Assembly: GCA_030762175.1 (NCBI GenBank)
Contig: CM060842.1
Span: 51,180,501 to 51,244,500, forward strand
From: Metallyticus violacea
Taxonomy: Eukaryota; Arthropoda; Insecta; Mantodea; Metallyticidae
Direction of reading: 5' to 3'
DNA: 64,000 nt
Under the pieces are notes generated by a model. It had not been told where the DNA came from, made no database searches, and was given only the letters and a program-made list of their open reading frames with translations. Each line of letters starts with the position of its first letter. The stretch's first letter is position 1. Of this stretch, positions 35,691 to 47,859 are shown piece by piece. The translations under genes were made by a program, and so were the position numbers.

Positions 35691-38394
35691 GTGCTGAAAG
35701 GGTCAGGCGACATTGTATGCGCTTCTGAGTACTGGAACTCCGTCGGCATCTGGGTAGTCTGTTATGGACCTCGTCTATGTCCGCGACTCATCGCCCCTGG
35801 ATTCTGGTCGCTCGTTATTTCCCTTCCAACCTTATTATAGACTTATGCACAAACGGCCAGTCCTTGAGCAAAGCTGAAGTACCGAAATATTCTCTTTCGT
35901 TCTTTCAAATCCTATCCAAGTCAGAAATAAGCTTATATACGGCAACGTTTCATTCGTGTTATTTAAACTATAAATTCATTCCAAAGTGTACAGTATCAGC
36001 TGTTAAATGTTATGTTTTATAACGTGGTTCTTTTAAATCTTCGATCTCTGTTTTCTTGTTCATTTACAGCAAGCGTTGTGATACATTGCGGGTAGTAGAT
36101 AGTGCGGAATCTACGCTATTTGTGAATTTCCAATTTAATTATTTCAATTTGGGTTTAAAGCCGTTGTCCAATGAAAATGGCTAAACAAAAATTATCTAAA
36201 ACATTCTGTACAAACAGTGAATTAATGATGATCAAATTTTAAGATGATTTACGAGCATGTTGTAGAGAGGCAAATGCTTGTACATACAAATGCGGTAAAC
36301 TTGTTCTCAATGCATAGCTAGTTGTTTCACATACGAGTAAGAGGCTGTGGTTTGTCATCTCTCTCTCAGATAAACTGTGAGAACATTTGCAGCAACACCG
36401 AAATACTACTATTTGCATACAGAAAACTAACATTTTTCAGCAAGTATTTTTTTCCTTTAGCTGAGATTTGTGGATGCTCGTGGCCTCTAAAATGAGGGGG
36501 GGCGCACATGCGATTTTAAAATAGATTCTGTGGCACCTGCATCTCCAGTTGTAAACTTTTGATATAATGGCGCCATCTGTTTGTTTTATCTAAACTTTCA
36601 ACTAACAACCAGAAATCACAATCTCCATAATCAGTACAGATTTTCCATCACAGAAAGAGGAAGCAGTCACATCTTTTTATGAAAGATCACATAATTCTGT
36701 TAACTTTAAATGCTGTTTTCTCAAAGCCACGTTTGTTTGGATTATGAGATTCACGCATGGTGTTGCAGTCGTGATAATTTCCTGTAGAGAACCTCACTCT
36801 TCCTGTCTTTCATTTGAACGGCATTTATTCACGTATTTTTTATTATTGTTTCATGACAATTTAAAAGAAAATAAAGGTCACTGTACACGTTTATTACACA
36901 GAAACGAAGAACAAATTTCACTTCAAGAGAAAAGTTATTACAACTGACAACATTTTCCACGCCAACCACGTCACTAGGAATGTTAAAACCGAGAAGCGTG
37001 CTGGCGATGGCAAATTGGAATAATCTCCGCTGGGCGCCAAATTATGGAGCGGTTTAGTCGGCTGCGGCTAAGTGCCCCAGGTTGGGCACCAATTTTTAAC
37101 GACTTGTTGACATGGACTGGCCTCACGTTGTGATGCCAATTTTGAAGTGGCTTTGTAGATTGATTATTGTTCTCTTTGGTTTTGCTGCCCATGCTTCAAT
37201 GACAACAATTTCTCACGATGATTTCTGCTATTTTGTTACATAAATTATATTTCAGTGGGAGTGGATCGGAGGAACTGTTATAATATATATATAATAAATT
37301 AAAAATGAAGCAACGCGATGAACAATGTAACTAAAATACAATAACTAAGACTAATAACTATAAATATGACATGCGTGCCGGGAAGTACAAAGGGTATAAC
37401 TTGAAAGAAATGTACGGCTATTAGCGTGCGTATATAAATAAAATGCCAGGACAATGTATGACTACATACAGTTGCACTTTGCTTCTCGTCCACTTTCTCA
37501 CAAATAGTTTCAACCTCCCTTCTATCCAAATTTATTAGTGACAAACGTTTTTCATTCGATGAAGAAACGGTAGTAAAAAGTAAAATAGTTTGACAACCTG
37601 TAAAAAAAGATATAAAGTCACTCGGGCATTACTAGAAAAACTTTACTCAAGTTCAGAAAGGTTTCAGTTAATTAAAATGAAAAATTAATTTTATAGGAAA
37701 AAGAATAATAAGGAATTTTTGCTTGCTCAATATCAGATATGCCTGAACTCTGCGACACCCAATATTTTATATGACAGTATACCATGATAGGCGAACCTTA
37801 AGACCCATCATGGAAGTTGCAGAACCGCGTAGGAGCAGTTTGTATTAAATTGTTCTAATTTTAAGTATAACGCGCTTATACTTTCGGTCAATGTATTTTT
37901 AAGGTGCCAGAATTACTTGAAAAAAAGGCTTTGACATCACCATTTTCGTTTATAGGCGGAGGATGACTGGAGTTCACTGGCTACCTAATTAAGGTGGCAT
38001 TCGCTTTCAGCAGAAAACAGACTAGACAAGCAATGGAGATAAAACCTCTGATTGAAAACATTTGATAGAAAAGCTAAAGATTTTAGCATGCTTTTCATTA
38101 CATTTTTTCTGATAGGCAAACTATACACATTATTTTTGTTTTTAAAGTAAATCAGTATAAAAAAACCCGTGTGTGATTGAATGATGTAAATTATGTGTAT
38201 AAGTATTGTGCTGAATTTCAGACCTGCATGTTTAATGTAGATACTAAATTATTATATTTTGGGGATATTTTTACTATGAATTTTAATTTTACTGCTTCTA
38301 TATTATTTAAGAAAATAAATATAATTGCATTAAACAGGAGTGTTCTTCATATACGTGTCCTAATAATTATATTTTTTTGGAAGTTAAAACGTTA
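35691..38394. other. Unassigned interval
   Basis: Nothing was recognised over about 2.7 kb. A GC-richer patch at 36990-37110 (containing TCGGCTGCGGCTAAGTGCCC) differs from its surroundings and may be an unrecognised repeat or exon. I could not read a known domain from it. Confidence 0.4.
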
Positions 38395-39620
38395 AATTTG
38401 TATTTGTGGTATATTTCCTTTGTTGGCTATAGCAAAGCCTTTGACTCCGTAGAACACCAAAGTATGATCCAGGCAATATCAAGACAAGCAGTTGAACAAA
38501 AATACATAACAAAAATACATAAGACTACTACTAGGAAGAGGAGTAAGGTAAGGCGACCCCAACCTTATTGAAAAATTTCACAAGCACATTATTTCCAAAA
38601 ATAAAATGGGGAAAACAGATTTGAAATAAACATAAATGGACACAAACTCGCAAATATAAGAATGACGGACGACATAGTCACGTTTGACAGATCAGCACAG
38701 AACCTTCAAAGAATGCTGCAAGTACAGTAAAACTGCCGACCTATTTATGAACATGGAGAAAACACAGATCATGACAAACAGTGAAGTAACACCTGTTAGA
38801 ATCAATTCAACAACGCTAAAATAAGTAACAAAGTATGTCTACAAATAGTTGCATTCCATTCTGCAAATCAACAAAAGAATTTTCTTGGCATGGAGATCAT
38901 TCTGGTAATTGAATTCATATTGATGGACAATACTTTCAGCCGAAAATTGAGGCAAGACGTACTGGACTCATGCATATTCCAACATTATTATATGGATGCC
39001 AAACTTGGAGCCCAACAGAAGTGGAAAATAATAATATTAGCATCTGCCAACATAAAATGGAGCGGAAAGTGCTAGGGATAAAATATCACCTGTGGAAAGA
39101 TGTAGGGACTAAACGACGTGGCTCAACGTGCGAACAGCCTTAAGTGGAAATGGGGCGAACGTGTAGCAAGGCTACCAAACAGCAAATGGGGACATGTAGC
39201 TACCATGTGGGATCTACGTATTGTCGGTAGGAGACGAAGAGGGAGACCGAGAACGATGTGGGTATACTGTACAGCATAACACGGAACCGCGTCAATCCTG
39301 GTGATGTAGTGCCTCCTAAACCCAAGATCGCGGCCAACACCGACGGATTTTTTTTGGGCGTAAAAATCCTAAGTATGGCTTCCTTCGGAATTAAAGTCGT
39401 GGATCCCGTGTTGTACATTTATGGCACAAAAAATAACCTCAAGCCTGAAAAAAGAAGCCTCTGAGCAAAATTTGTCGGTCGTTTTACGCCCTGAATAGGA
39501 TGGGATGCTGATGACTTGAGATGTTAAAGAGCGTCCGTAAATAAACAAAAAAAAAAAAAAAGCACAGAACCGCAGTACCTGAAGAGCCTAGGAACTGATT
39601 TGCAGAAAGAAGAGAACAAC
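38395..39620 (+). mobile_element. LINE ORF2 relic split by a SINE
   Basis: This non-LTR retrotransposon covers RT to C-terminus, with frameshifts. FVGYSKAFDSVEHQSMIQAI (about 38419-38478) is the RT motif with the first catalytic aspartate (normally xxDYxKAFD). MTDDIVTF (about 38662-38685) is the decayed FADD motif. A block about NMEKTQIMTN follows, then LLYGCQTWSP (about 38987-39015). The tail has WKWGERVARLPNSKWGH and RRRRGRPRTMW (about 39228-39262). The reading is interrupted at about 39294 by SINE-1 and resumes at about 39562 with YLKSLGTDLQKE. The endonuclease region is missing. The tail motifs are those of the craTEd LINE C-termini, so the RT clade could be assigned by phylogeny. Confidence 0.8.
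39294..39561 (+). mobile_element. SINE-1 copy nested in a LINE
   Basis: Full SINE-1 body with a degraded head (CCTGGTGATGTAGTGCC at about 39297-39313, no clear B-box) and an A tail of about 15. The flanks carry an imperfect direct repeat: CACGGAACCGCGT before it (about 39281-39293) and CACAGAACCGCAGT after it (about 39563-39576). This is the expected target-site duplication for LINE-mediated retroposition. The LINE reading frame is cut at this point. Confidence 0.85.
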
Positions 39621-39835
39621 CGAAGTCAATAGTGAAAATGATATCAAAATTATAATACAAATACACAATAGACTGATCACTTAAACTTTTTAGTCATATA
39701 TTGGTGTTAAACTTGTAAAATAAGAAACACTATATACTGTACAAACTCAGTGGGACAATAGTTCATGTGGACTAGCTCACTATATGAGAAATCGTTGAGT
39801 CCCCCCGCTTGCGGAGGCTCTAGCCCTGGGTGAGA
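39621..39835 (+). mobile_element. Possible 3' UTR of the LINE
   Basis: This segment follows the LINE tail. It runs up to CTCTAGCCCTGGGTGAGA and is interrupted by SINE-2. Beyond the SINE the sequence continues GAGACATAAGTGGCTTAATTC followed by ATTCATTCATT (to about 40155), which looks like a TTCA-type 3' tail. Assigning it to this LINE is inference from position. Confidence 0.35.
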
Positions 39836-40115
39836 ATGAAATGAATGAATGATAATTAACGTTTACTACTGAGGCACCACAGGCGCTGGACACTGATGAT
39901 ACATGAGATGAAATGATAAACTAGTTAAGAATATTTTAACGAAGGAAAAGTTCCAGACCTAAGTTTAGGGCACTTCCCCGGCATTTGCCATTTATGAGGA
40001 TTGAGGAAAACGTGGGAAATACCTCAGTCAGGGAGCACGGTACTGGCGGGCTCCGAACCCCAGACCTCCCGCTCACGAGTCTGCGTCTTAACGACCTCGG
40101 CCACCCCTGGCGGTT
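39836..40115 (-). mobile_element. SINE-2 copy with target-site duplication
   Basis: The reverse complement has an A-box-like GTGGCCGAGGTCGTTAAGAC, a B-box-like GTCTGGGGTTCGGAGCCC, and the family body: CGTGCTCCCTGACTGAGG, ATGCCGGGGAAGTGCC, CTTAGGTCTGGAAC and GTGCCTCAGTAGTAAACG. Its 3' end is TTCATT-type. It is flanked by CCCTGGGTGAGA (39824-39835) and CCCTGGATGAGA (40116-40127), a 12-base direct repeat with one mismatch. Confidence 0.88.
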
Positions 40116-40127
40116 CCCTGGATGAGA

Positions 40128-40881
40128 CATAAGTGGCTTAATTCATTCATTCATTTTATGCAATTGATTGCATAAAACACGTGCATGTATGTCTATAACG
40201 AATTTTGAGCATATTTTCTATTTCTGTTATAAGCATATGACAATTAAAATAATAATTACAATTTTAGCTAAATATTCAACAAAGTAAAGAGCTCAATATA
40301 GAATTTAACAGGGAAATTTGTGGTATTTGCCTCATTGAACTGTGAGTGGAAGAGGAAAAGTAAAGCTTCGTTTTATTTCGTTTATGTCAGTGTGAAGATG
40401 TTCACCCTTACTGCATGCTATCATCCGCCCTCATCTACACAAGGGCGGCGACTAATGCAACCAGATTACCCCTTCGAATATAATATCCTATTTGTTACGC
40501 CGGGCTACACTTTTCGATGATAAGGTGCTTTTTTGAATAAAGAGATAATGGGAAAGCCCGGTGGGCCATGCTGAATCTACCCTCTCGCAGAGCGCGTTGC
40601 TGCAGCCTGGGGTGGTTAGTAATGTTAGCGGGTGGCGGAGCGAGACTGAATTTAATTCTGGCTTGGTCACATAGTGTTTGGACACCCAAGGTGTGCTGTT
40701 CATCGTCACTTATTCCCAACATTTCAGACTTTCTTTTTATAGTTCTAATTTTCTTGTAGATTTTATCAGTATTAAATAAATTAAAAATGAACAATTTATT
40801 TCAGATTCCATAGTACCTACCATAAAATGCAATCAATGGACGTTTCAAGTTGAGGAGAATTTTTCAAAATGACTTATAAAG
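40128..40881. other. Interval with GC-rich patch
   Basis: A GC-rich patch at about 40550-40690 is open on both strands in more than one frame (minus readings contain HPRLQQRALREG and SLAPPPANI). I recognise no domain. It could be an exon or an unrecognised element. The rest is AT-rich. Confidence 0.35.
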
Positions 40882-40895
40882 TAATCTTTCTGTTG

Positions 40896-41097
40896 TAGTA
40901 CTTCTTAGGCTTTCACGGCCGGTGTTGTCATTAAAACAATTAAAATCTCCGGGGCTGTTTTGCCATGGTTCATGGTTTAAGTTACTACCATAGCTTTCGT
41001 CCACTGAAGATGCCAACCGGAGTAGTTGTGAAAGCTATGGTAGTAATTTAAACCATGAACCACGGCAAAACAGCCCGGGAGATTTTAATTGTTTTAA
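40896..41097. mobile_element. Snapback (foldback) element with 14-bp direct repeats
   Basis: Two arms of about 68 bases (about 40930-40998 and 41031-41098) are near-perfect reverse complements, separated by about 32 bases. The left arm includes ATTAAAACAATTAAAATCTC and GGGCTGTTTTGCCATGGTTC, and the right arm carries the matching complement. The whole is flanked by the same 14 bases, TAATCTTTCTGTTG, at 40882-40895 and 41098-41111. A unique 5' part of about 34 bases (TAGTACTTCTTAGGCTTTCA...) lies before the left arm. It would form a strong hairpin as RNA or single-stranded DNA. No reading frame of interest was seen. The mechanism is unknown: long direct repeats suggest retroposition, while the inverted arms suggest a foldback DNA element. 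Confidence 0.8.
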
Positions 41098-41179
41098 TAA
41101 TCTTTCTGTTGCCAAACAAATGAACAGTCAAGTGACGAAACTGATCATGTGACATGGTTTGATAAATTCAAACACCCTA

Positions 41180-42197
41180 CAGTGTACAGAAGGCAGTCAT
41201 TAAGGCCGAATAATGCATGTACAGGTAGCGGCTGTTAGATAGTTTGATGAAGACTTTGTAAGCGAGTCGCTGTGCTTACGTATTACTATGTGCTTTCATT
41301 GTGTGCTAATTGCTCTTTGATAATTATACCAATACATCAATATAGTCTTGAAGAACGGGTTTTATATACGATACACATGTGAAATAAGGTGTAAGAAATA
41401 ATAGAACAAGTTTCTGGTTTTAATTTTCTAGGATTTAATATATCATATGGTAAAAATGAAGATCTGAGTATAAAATCAAACGAATTAAGACAAATGAATG
41501 GAAAAATAAGGAGAACAGAAAAGAACAAGACGTCAAAAGCAACACAAATGAAATTCTATACAGTAATGACAGTGCATGGCAACATATGGAAGTGAAAACT
41601 GGTCTATGAATAGGAGACAGGAAAAGAATAGAAAGTGCAGGGATAAAATCTATAAGAGCAATAGCGCATAGATAAACAAAGAAATGAAATTCGAAAACAG
41701 TTAAATACATACAATCTAAATGAAAGAATATGAAACTAAAAACAATTGGTACTAGCATATATTAAGAACGAAAGAGGAATGGATACTAATTTTTTTTACT
41801 AAATTATAAACCTAGAGGATATCGTTTAGTACAAAGATGAAGAACAAGATTGATCGATATGTTTAATCGAGGACGGAACAGGTCGACAGGCCTATACACT
41901 GTGGAATAAGAAGAAGACATATATGAAAACGGATTCTTACAGACGAAGCCCAGGAAAATATCAGGTAGAAAAACAGTTCGCTCACTTGCTAATAAGTTAC
42001 GAGAGACTGGATTTTTCAATGACAAGGAACGTGTTCTGAACCTTCGTGTTCTTAGATGAAGTACAGTAAAAATATGAACAATGCAATAAAAATACAAATT
42101 ACACTAGCACAACTGTATTTCCCTTTTTATGGTTGCGGTTACACTTCCCCAAGAAGCTGTCGCACTTAGGTAGCCCGTAATTCAAATAACCTCTCTG
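41180..42197 (+). mobile_element. HTH-only TIR element, copy 3, interrupted
   Basis: The left end CAGTG and right end CCTCTCTG, followed by TA, correspond to the family ends. Shared internal phrases are GAAGAACGGGTTTTATATAC and CACTTAGGTAGCCCG. The encoded remnant after the insertion reads KTVRSLANKLRETGFFNDKE, clearly the HTH of the DUF4817-type transposase. The element is interrupted from 41385 to 41916 by a LINE tail. A deletion lies near the left end of the terminal repeat. Confidence 0.75.
41385..41916 (+). mobile_element. LINE C-terminal fragment nested in the TIR element
   Basis: The plus-strand reading matches the C-terminal end of a LINE ORF2. Blocks are FNFLGFNISYGK (YLG-type motif), NGKIRRTEKNK, YNLNERI, KQLVLAYI and a KPRGYRLVQR block (about 41808-41837). 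These correspond to the xxYLGxxIS, ...KLxxYxxxW... and PRGRRxxGRPxxR features of related elements. The insert is flanked by ACACATGTGAAA (41373-41384) and ACATATATGAAA (41917-41928), a 12-base direct repeat with two mismatches, so it is a 5'-truncated retroposed copy. RT is absent. Confidence 0.75.
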
Positions 42198-44035
42198 TAA
42201 ACAAAATTATGCTGCGTTATTTCAGCACTAAACGGCAGAAAAAGACAGAAAAATAGACGTTGAAAATAAGCACTAAGCTAAATAGAACATTTGCAGACAT
42301 AGGAACAAATATCGTTGTTGTATTATACAAAGATCATTCTAAGTGACTCAGTCAAAATGTAGCAATTATGTTATCTATACCCTTTCACTTTGGCATAGTT
42401 TAAACAGAATATTGACAAAATGAGCGTAAAGTTGTCCAGTATGGCAGAATTAATTACACTTCACAAAATCATCACACAGTTCAAAAAACACATGTATTAC
42501 TTTCGCGATGATTAACATAGGCGCATCAATAAACAGCTTCTTGTAACGATAATAAAGCTTTTTACATGAAGATATTTGTGCAGAATTTCTGACACCTGCG
42601 GCAAATAAATGCTTATATATTCCATCATCTCCCTATAAGTCAATCGCAGATCGTTCCGCACTACTTCTGTATATAGGAACTATGTTTTCATCTGTGACTG
42701 ACTACCTTGTCTTTCGAGGTTGTTCTTGTCTAAACTCTGAAAACCAGTGACAGACTTTTATATGTGAAGGAGCAATCTGGGAAAGCTCTCAGTAACTTTC
42801 CCAGGTATTCATGTTGGCTCAGATCGTACTTACAATCGTAAACATCACGGTATGAATGTGCTTTCAAGGTACCTGCTTAATTGAACATCAGTCATCGAGC
42901 GCACGACCACAATTAACATTTTGCTGCAGCTGCAACAATGCCGCGCTCTTAGTTCCGTTATGGTTATTAACAAGAACTCTCTTTCTACTGCCAAAATTAG
43001 ACTTATATATCTCATAATGTTTTTAAATCCTAAATATAAACAGCGACCTCCATTTCATAACTCTCCTCACCACCAAACTGCCGACAGCAGTTATTGGACT
43101 CAAAGTGCATTTGATATGTGGTTGTCAACATACTGCGGATGATTGACAAAGAAATGAAAGAACACATTTCATTGACACTGTAAACCCTACGGAAACAAAA
43201 GACTGCAGCAATGAAATTAAAGAGGATAATAAGTCTGCTCTACACTTGAACACAAAATTGGAAAAATGTTGAGAGTACATAACACCGCTCGTGAGGTTTT
43301 TAGAAAGTAAAGCTGTTCCCCCGCTTTCGATGGTCCTCCCCGACAGAGCTCCAGATAGAAATGAACATGCTTCCATGCCTTTGGGGACGGCAGGGTCAGT
43401 TTTTATTTTGCCTTTTTTTTAAAACTTATTTTGACTTCTGTTGCCTATTTTAAGGTTTGAAACTTTTTTTTTTTTTTTTTGCTATTATGGCTTTTTTGCA
43501 ATTATTTAATCATTTGAAAAATCACATTAGGAATTTCAATATATCAAAGTGAAAAAAGTTTAAAAGGCATGTTCACCTCACAAAAATATCTTGGGAATCT
43601 AGTTTGCATTCCTTTCTTTTGAAGCAATCAAAAACTTTCTCCGCAACCCATTCACCTATGCTTTTTAAACAGCAGAATCTGCTTTAGTTAAAGGAACGCA
43701 CGGCTACCTCGGGGATACGAATACCAGAAATAGAGAGGATGAGGGAAGAACTGTAATTTTGAATTATCCTGGCGAATAACCTTGTATCGATCTATGGGAG
43801 ACAATTCTAGAAACCTTGATGGGGGTTACTTCTCAATTGTATAAATGTAACAAACAATTGCAAGCGAGAAAAATAAGAGCGGTACAGCATGTAATAGATC
43901 GTCCCTAGAATGTGTTCAATTCGTAAGTAAGAGAAATACAAACCTGGTTCCCCTATAAACATATATACAGAAAACGAACTCGACCAGAAACGATTACGCA
44001 TCTTTTGCTTATTTTCCAGGACTATTCATGACTAC
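42198..44035. other. Unassigned interval
   Basis: No element was recognised before the hAT block. Frames at 42921-43142 and 43376-43125 match nothing known. T-rich and A-rich runs occur near 43417-43480. Confidence 0.4.
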
Positions 44036-44290
44036 TTTAGTTTGTCTTGATCAACATTTCCATAATGTCCTGAAAGGTGAATGTTCTGTTGTAAATGGTA
44101 TGAGTTCTTCCGAAATAGTTTGTTTTAAATATGCTCCAATCACTTCAGTGATAGTAGACAGTTATTTTTCCACGATGAAAAATATTTTCTCCGACTAGCG
44201 GCTGACTATGACAGGCGATACTTTGAAAAAAACACTTTGTTTTGCTTGTAACCAACAAAAGTAAACATAAGTGCTTTAATTTTGCGATAA
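44036..44290 (+). mobile_element. hAT transposase C-terminal relic
   Basis: The plus-strand reading contains FKYAPITSVIVDSYFSTMKN followed by IFSD and, after a stop, RLTMTGDTLKKTL. This matches the C-terminal dimerisation region of a hAT transposase group (FKYAPxTSxDVERSFSxYKxILSDxRxSxxxxNLxK). The upstream QHFHNVLKGE is consistent. The rest of the transposase was not recognised, and no terminal inverted repeat was found nearby. Confidence 0.75.
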
Positions 44291-44674
44291 AACCTATTTT
44301 CATTAATAATGAGTGATTTTACTCTCTGTTTTCACTTTTAATAAAGGCCTTATGTCGATTATATTACTGCCTATTTTCAGTATTTTAAGTTTTGCCTGCT
44401 TATTTTAACCAAAATAAATGCCTGAACTTTCGGGTTTTGCTTATAAGTATTTAGACAGAAATCTGCAGCACCAAAATATTTACATATTCACGTTTTGAAA
44501 CCGTAATACATTTTTGTGTCTTATCGGTTATAATATACCTCATTTCAAGTATTGTTAAAAATTAGAGAGAAATGTATATAAAATACTATTAAATAAATTT
44601 AATTTTCTAATAGAGAATATTATTAATTTTAAAAATATTGTTTAATGCTTGTTTTTAATAATGTAGCATTATAG

Positions 44675-44855
44675 ACGGCGACATAAAAAAATAATTTAGA
44701 AAGGCATTTTGGAAGGAAGTGTTCCAAGCTTAAATTTAGGCTTTTCCCCTAGCATTTTCCAGAGATGAGGATTGAAGAAAACGAAGGAGGACTATTTTGG
44801 TGGAATTCGAACCGCAGACGTCCCATGCCTTAACAATCTGGCCATTCGTGTCGAA
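44675..44855 (-). mobile_element. SINE-2 copy, decayed
   Basis: The reverse complement keeps the promoter-side segment (GCATGGGACGTCTGCGGTTC), the GATGAGGATTGA/CTCAATC region and the AAGCTTGGAACACTTCCTTCC box. Its 3' part is nearly gone. Older than the 39.8, 62.1 and 63.3 kb copies. Confidence 0.7.
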
Positions 44856-46250
44856 GATATAATAAACGGCTGGAAATATTTTGAAACATGTGAGTTAATT
44901 TTAAAAGCAACCTTTGGGGACAAAAGACAGCTGTAGTAAAACGTAGTTAATGAAACATGTATCTAACTTGTATAATCCGTGTTTTTATCTATGCCAATGA
45001 ACTCCAAGAGAGAAACAAAATTCTATATTTATTACTAAAACATATTGTTCGAGTTGTTCCTGTAATAAGTTCATCTCTCAAGCGATTTTACTCTTCTTTG
45101 GTATTCAATGGGGGAATAACAATGGCTGGACGTTCTTTTTGCGTTTCGTTAACCAAGCGTGATATTTAATGCGAAGAGGATTCTGAAATTTACGTGCAGA
45201 AGGAACAAGAGCTCTCAGATATACTTAAGGCTAGCTCAAGTTTTCCTTCAAAAGAGTCTGTAATTACCTACCTGGCAAAAAAACCTATATTTTTTAAACT
45301 CTTAGGGCTTACGTAAAATAAAAACAAATAAAAAATTAAAAATTACCAGAGAGAGATTTATAAAACTAAACCAAGAACATAAAATTAAGAGGATTTTTAA
45401 ACTAGTAGCTGTAATACGGATAGCAACAAAAGAAGATAAGTATTCAACATATTATATTTGGCGTGTCTTTCAACAGTTAATTTTTTATATTCTTCTTAAC
45501 TTAATATTAGTAAACAATTGTCTCATATCCATATCAATATGGAAGTTTCATATTTCAACTGAAGCTGTGCAGCACAAGCATAAGATTTGAACGTTCCTAA
45601 ACTTAAATAAAATAACAGGAGAGTGAATGGAGATATTTGTACAGAACAAGGTGAAAAGTTTGGAGCTCTTAGACTATTCAATTTTCCCCTAAAGGACGAC
45701 TCAATACCCCATTATGTTCGAACATTTATTGTTACTAATAAAAGGCCAGTGGAGGCGGTTAGGCCGTAGCGAGCAGCAATAAACCACTGCGTCGATTGTT
45801 TCTAGGATTCCTCTGAGGTTAGTTTAGGTTAATACATATGTATGTGTGAGAAAGAGAGGGGATTAAGAATTCTATTTTATTTCCCCGACTGTTTTGTTTA
45901 TTTAGAGGCATATTGTACTCATTTTCCATTTCCTACTGCGAACATGTGTGGTATTATTGATTACAAATGCTTACAGAATTGAAAAAAGCATTATAAAAGT
46001 TAACACAAAATAGAGCTTTTATGTCGTAAAATTATACTCCATTTATGAGAAACTGTTAAAAAACTATTTCATTATTGTAACGTCTTCTTTTGCAGTTTGC
46101 ATATTCTAAATGAGATTGCAATAGAAAGCAATGCACTTATTTGGTATTTTAGAGATAATATAAGAACACTGCCCATAATCTATTGCAATATAAAATTATA
46201 TTGCAAAGAAGACGAGTAAAGCCCAAAAAACAATATGTTAAAAATGAATT
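44856..46250. other. AT-rich interval
   Basis: Nothing recognisable. Confidence 0.5.
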
Positions 46251-47808
46251 TAAAAACGGAGTCTATAAAATCTACCTCTAGAATAAGACTTCATTAGGAA
46301 GCTACGAGTATATAAACATATTAGTTATCAAACTAAAGGCAAAAACAAGATAACATTGAAGACGAATGGAACGTACTGCAGTTAATATTAAACGAAGCGG
46401 CAAATGAAGCATTAGATGTAAGAAAACCCAGGAAACAAAGAAAATGTATAAGCTTCTAAAGAAATAGAAGATGAAGTAGAAAAATATAAATGTCCATATT
46501 TAAAACAAGATTTCATTTTGTTCCAAATTTTCATTGGAAAATCTTTGTATACAAGAAGAAATCAATAGAAATTAAAAGAATAAGCAAAAACCTACTCAAA
46601 GAATGTAATAACTTTGTAATAAAGATAGGACATGATATACATAGAAGACATGAATTATAATATATCGAATACCTAAATAACCAAGAAAGAGACATGGTAG
46701 ATATAAAAACAAAAACGAACAAAGAACTATTTTTATAAATAACTATGGCTTATCGAAGAATTTGAATTACAGAGTGAAAACACAGTAATTAATTATGATT
46801 CTACTGAATTAAAAGAGCTAGAACCAGCATTGGAGAAAACAAAGAACAGAAAATCCGTCGGCATGACAGAAAAACAATGAACTAACAAAATTTACTTCCT
46901 CATATTTTAAAATGATATTTATTGAGCTGTTTAATAATTTCTGAGCACGCAAACTAATACATAAAGAATGTAAACTTTCAGTATGAAAGGAATATTGAAA
47001 AAATATAACAGAACAAAATGTAAAAACAGCTTATAAAATATATTCCAAAATAACGGAAAAATATTATTGGAAGAATTAACAGGCTTCTGAACTGGAAGTT
47101 ACAATGATATGGCATATTCACATTGCAACAAATTATAGAAAAGAAAAACATTCAACAAAGAAATAAACATTTTAGTGGCAGATTACACCGTAGCATTTCA
47201 TAAACTAAACTCATCACTTTTGTAAAACTTTTTAAACAGGACGGTATACTGTTCATCCTATTGAAGTAACTAAAATATGTACAAAAATTAATAAAAGTAA
47301 CTCAGAAAAAATTAATATAGGTGTTCGTCAATGATGCAGCATGCCACCAACATAGATTAAAGGATTAGATAGTGGATAAACATATTATTTACATAACTTA
47401 AATAATAGAAACTATATAATGGCAACGGACTTTGCAGGTGATAAGTAATTATCTCAAATAATGAAGTTGATATACAAATAGGACTGTATGAGCTTTATAA
47501 AATATCCACTCAATATAATATGAAAATATCTGTCGAAAAAATGAAACCTATGGTTTTACAAAGGAAAAATTTCAGCTCGATCTAAACTAGATATCAGGAA
47601 TAAAACAAATGAACAAGCTAATCCATTTAAGTTTCTCGGAACAACATGGATTCACCTACTGATCAGACCCCCTCCCCCAAGAAAGGTTTAATTATGTGAA
47701 TGGTACAATTAGAAGAGCCCTTTGTAATAAAGTATAAAAAGAAATAATTCTAACATTTTATACAATTTTATCTGTATCTTTTGTATAGATGAGAAGCATG
47801 GATCATGA

Positions 47809-47859
<51 letters not shown>

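Noticed and set aside
45740..45800. Possible tRNA-like stretch (GAGGCGGTTAGGCCGTAGC)
   Set aside because: No B-box at the right distance and no stem pairing.
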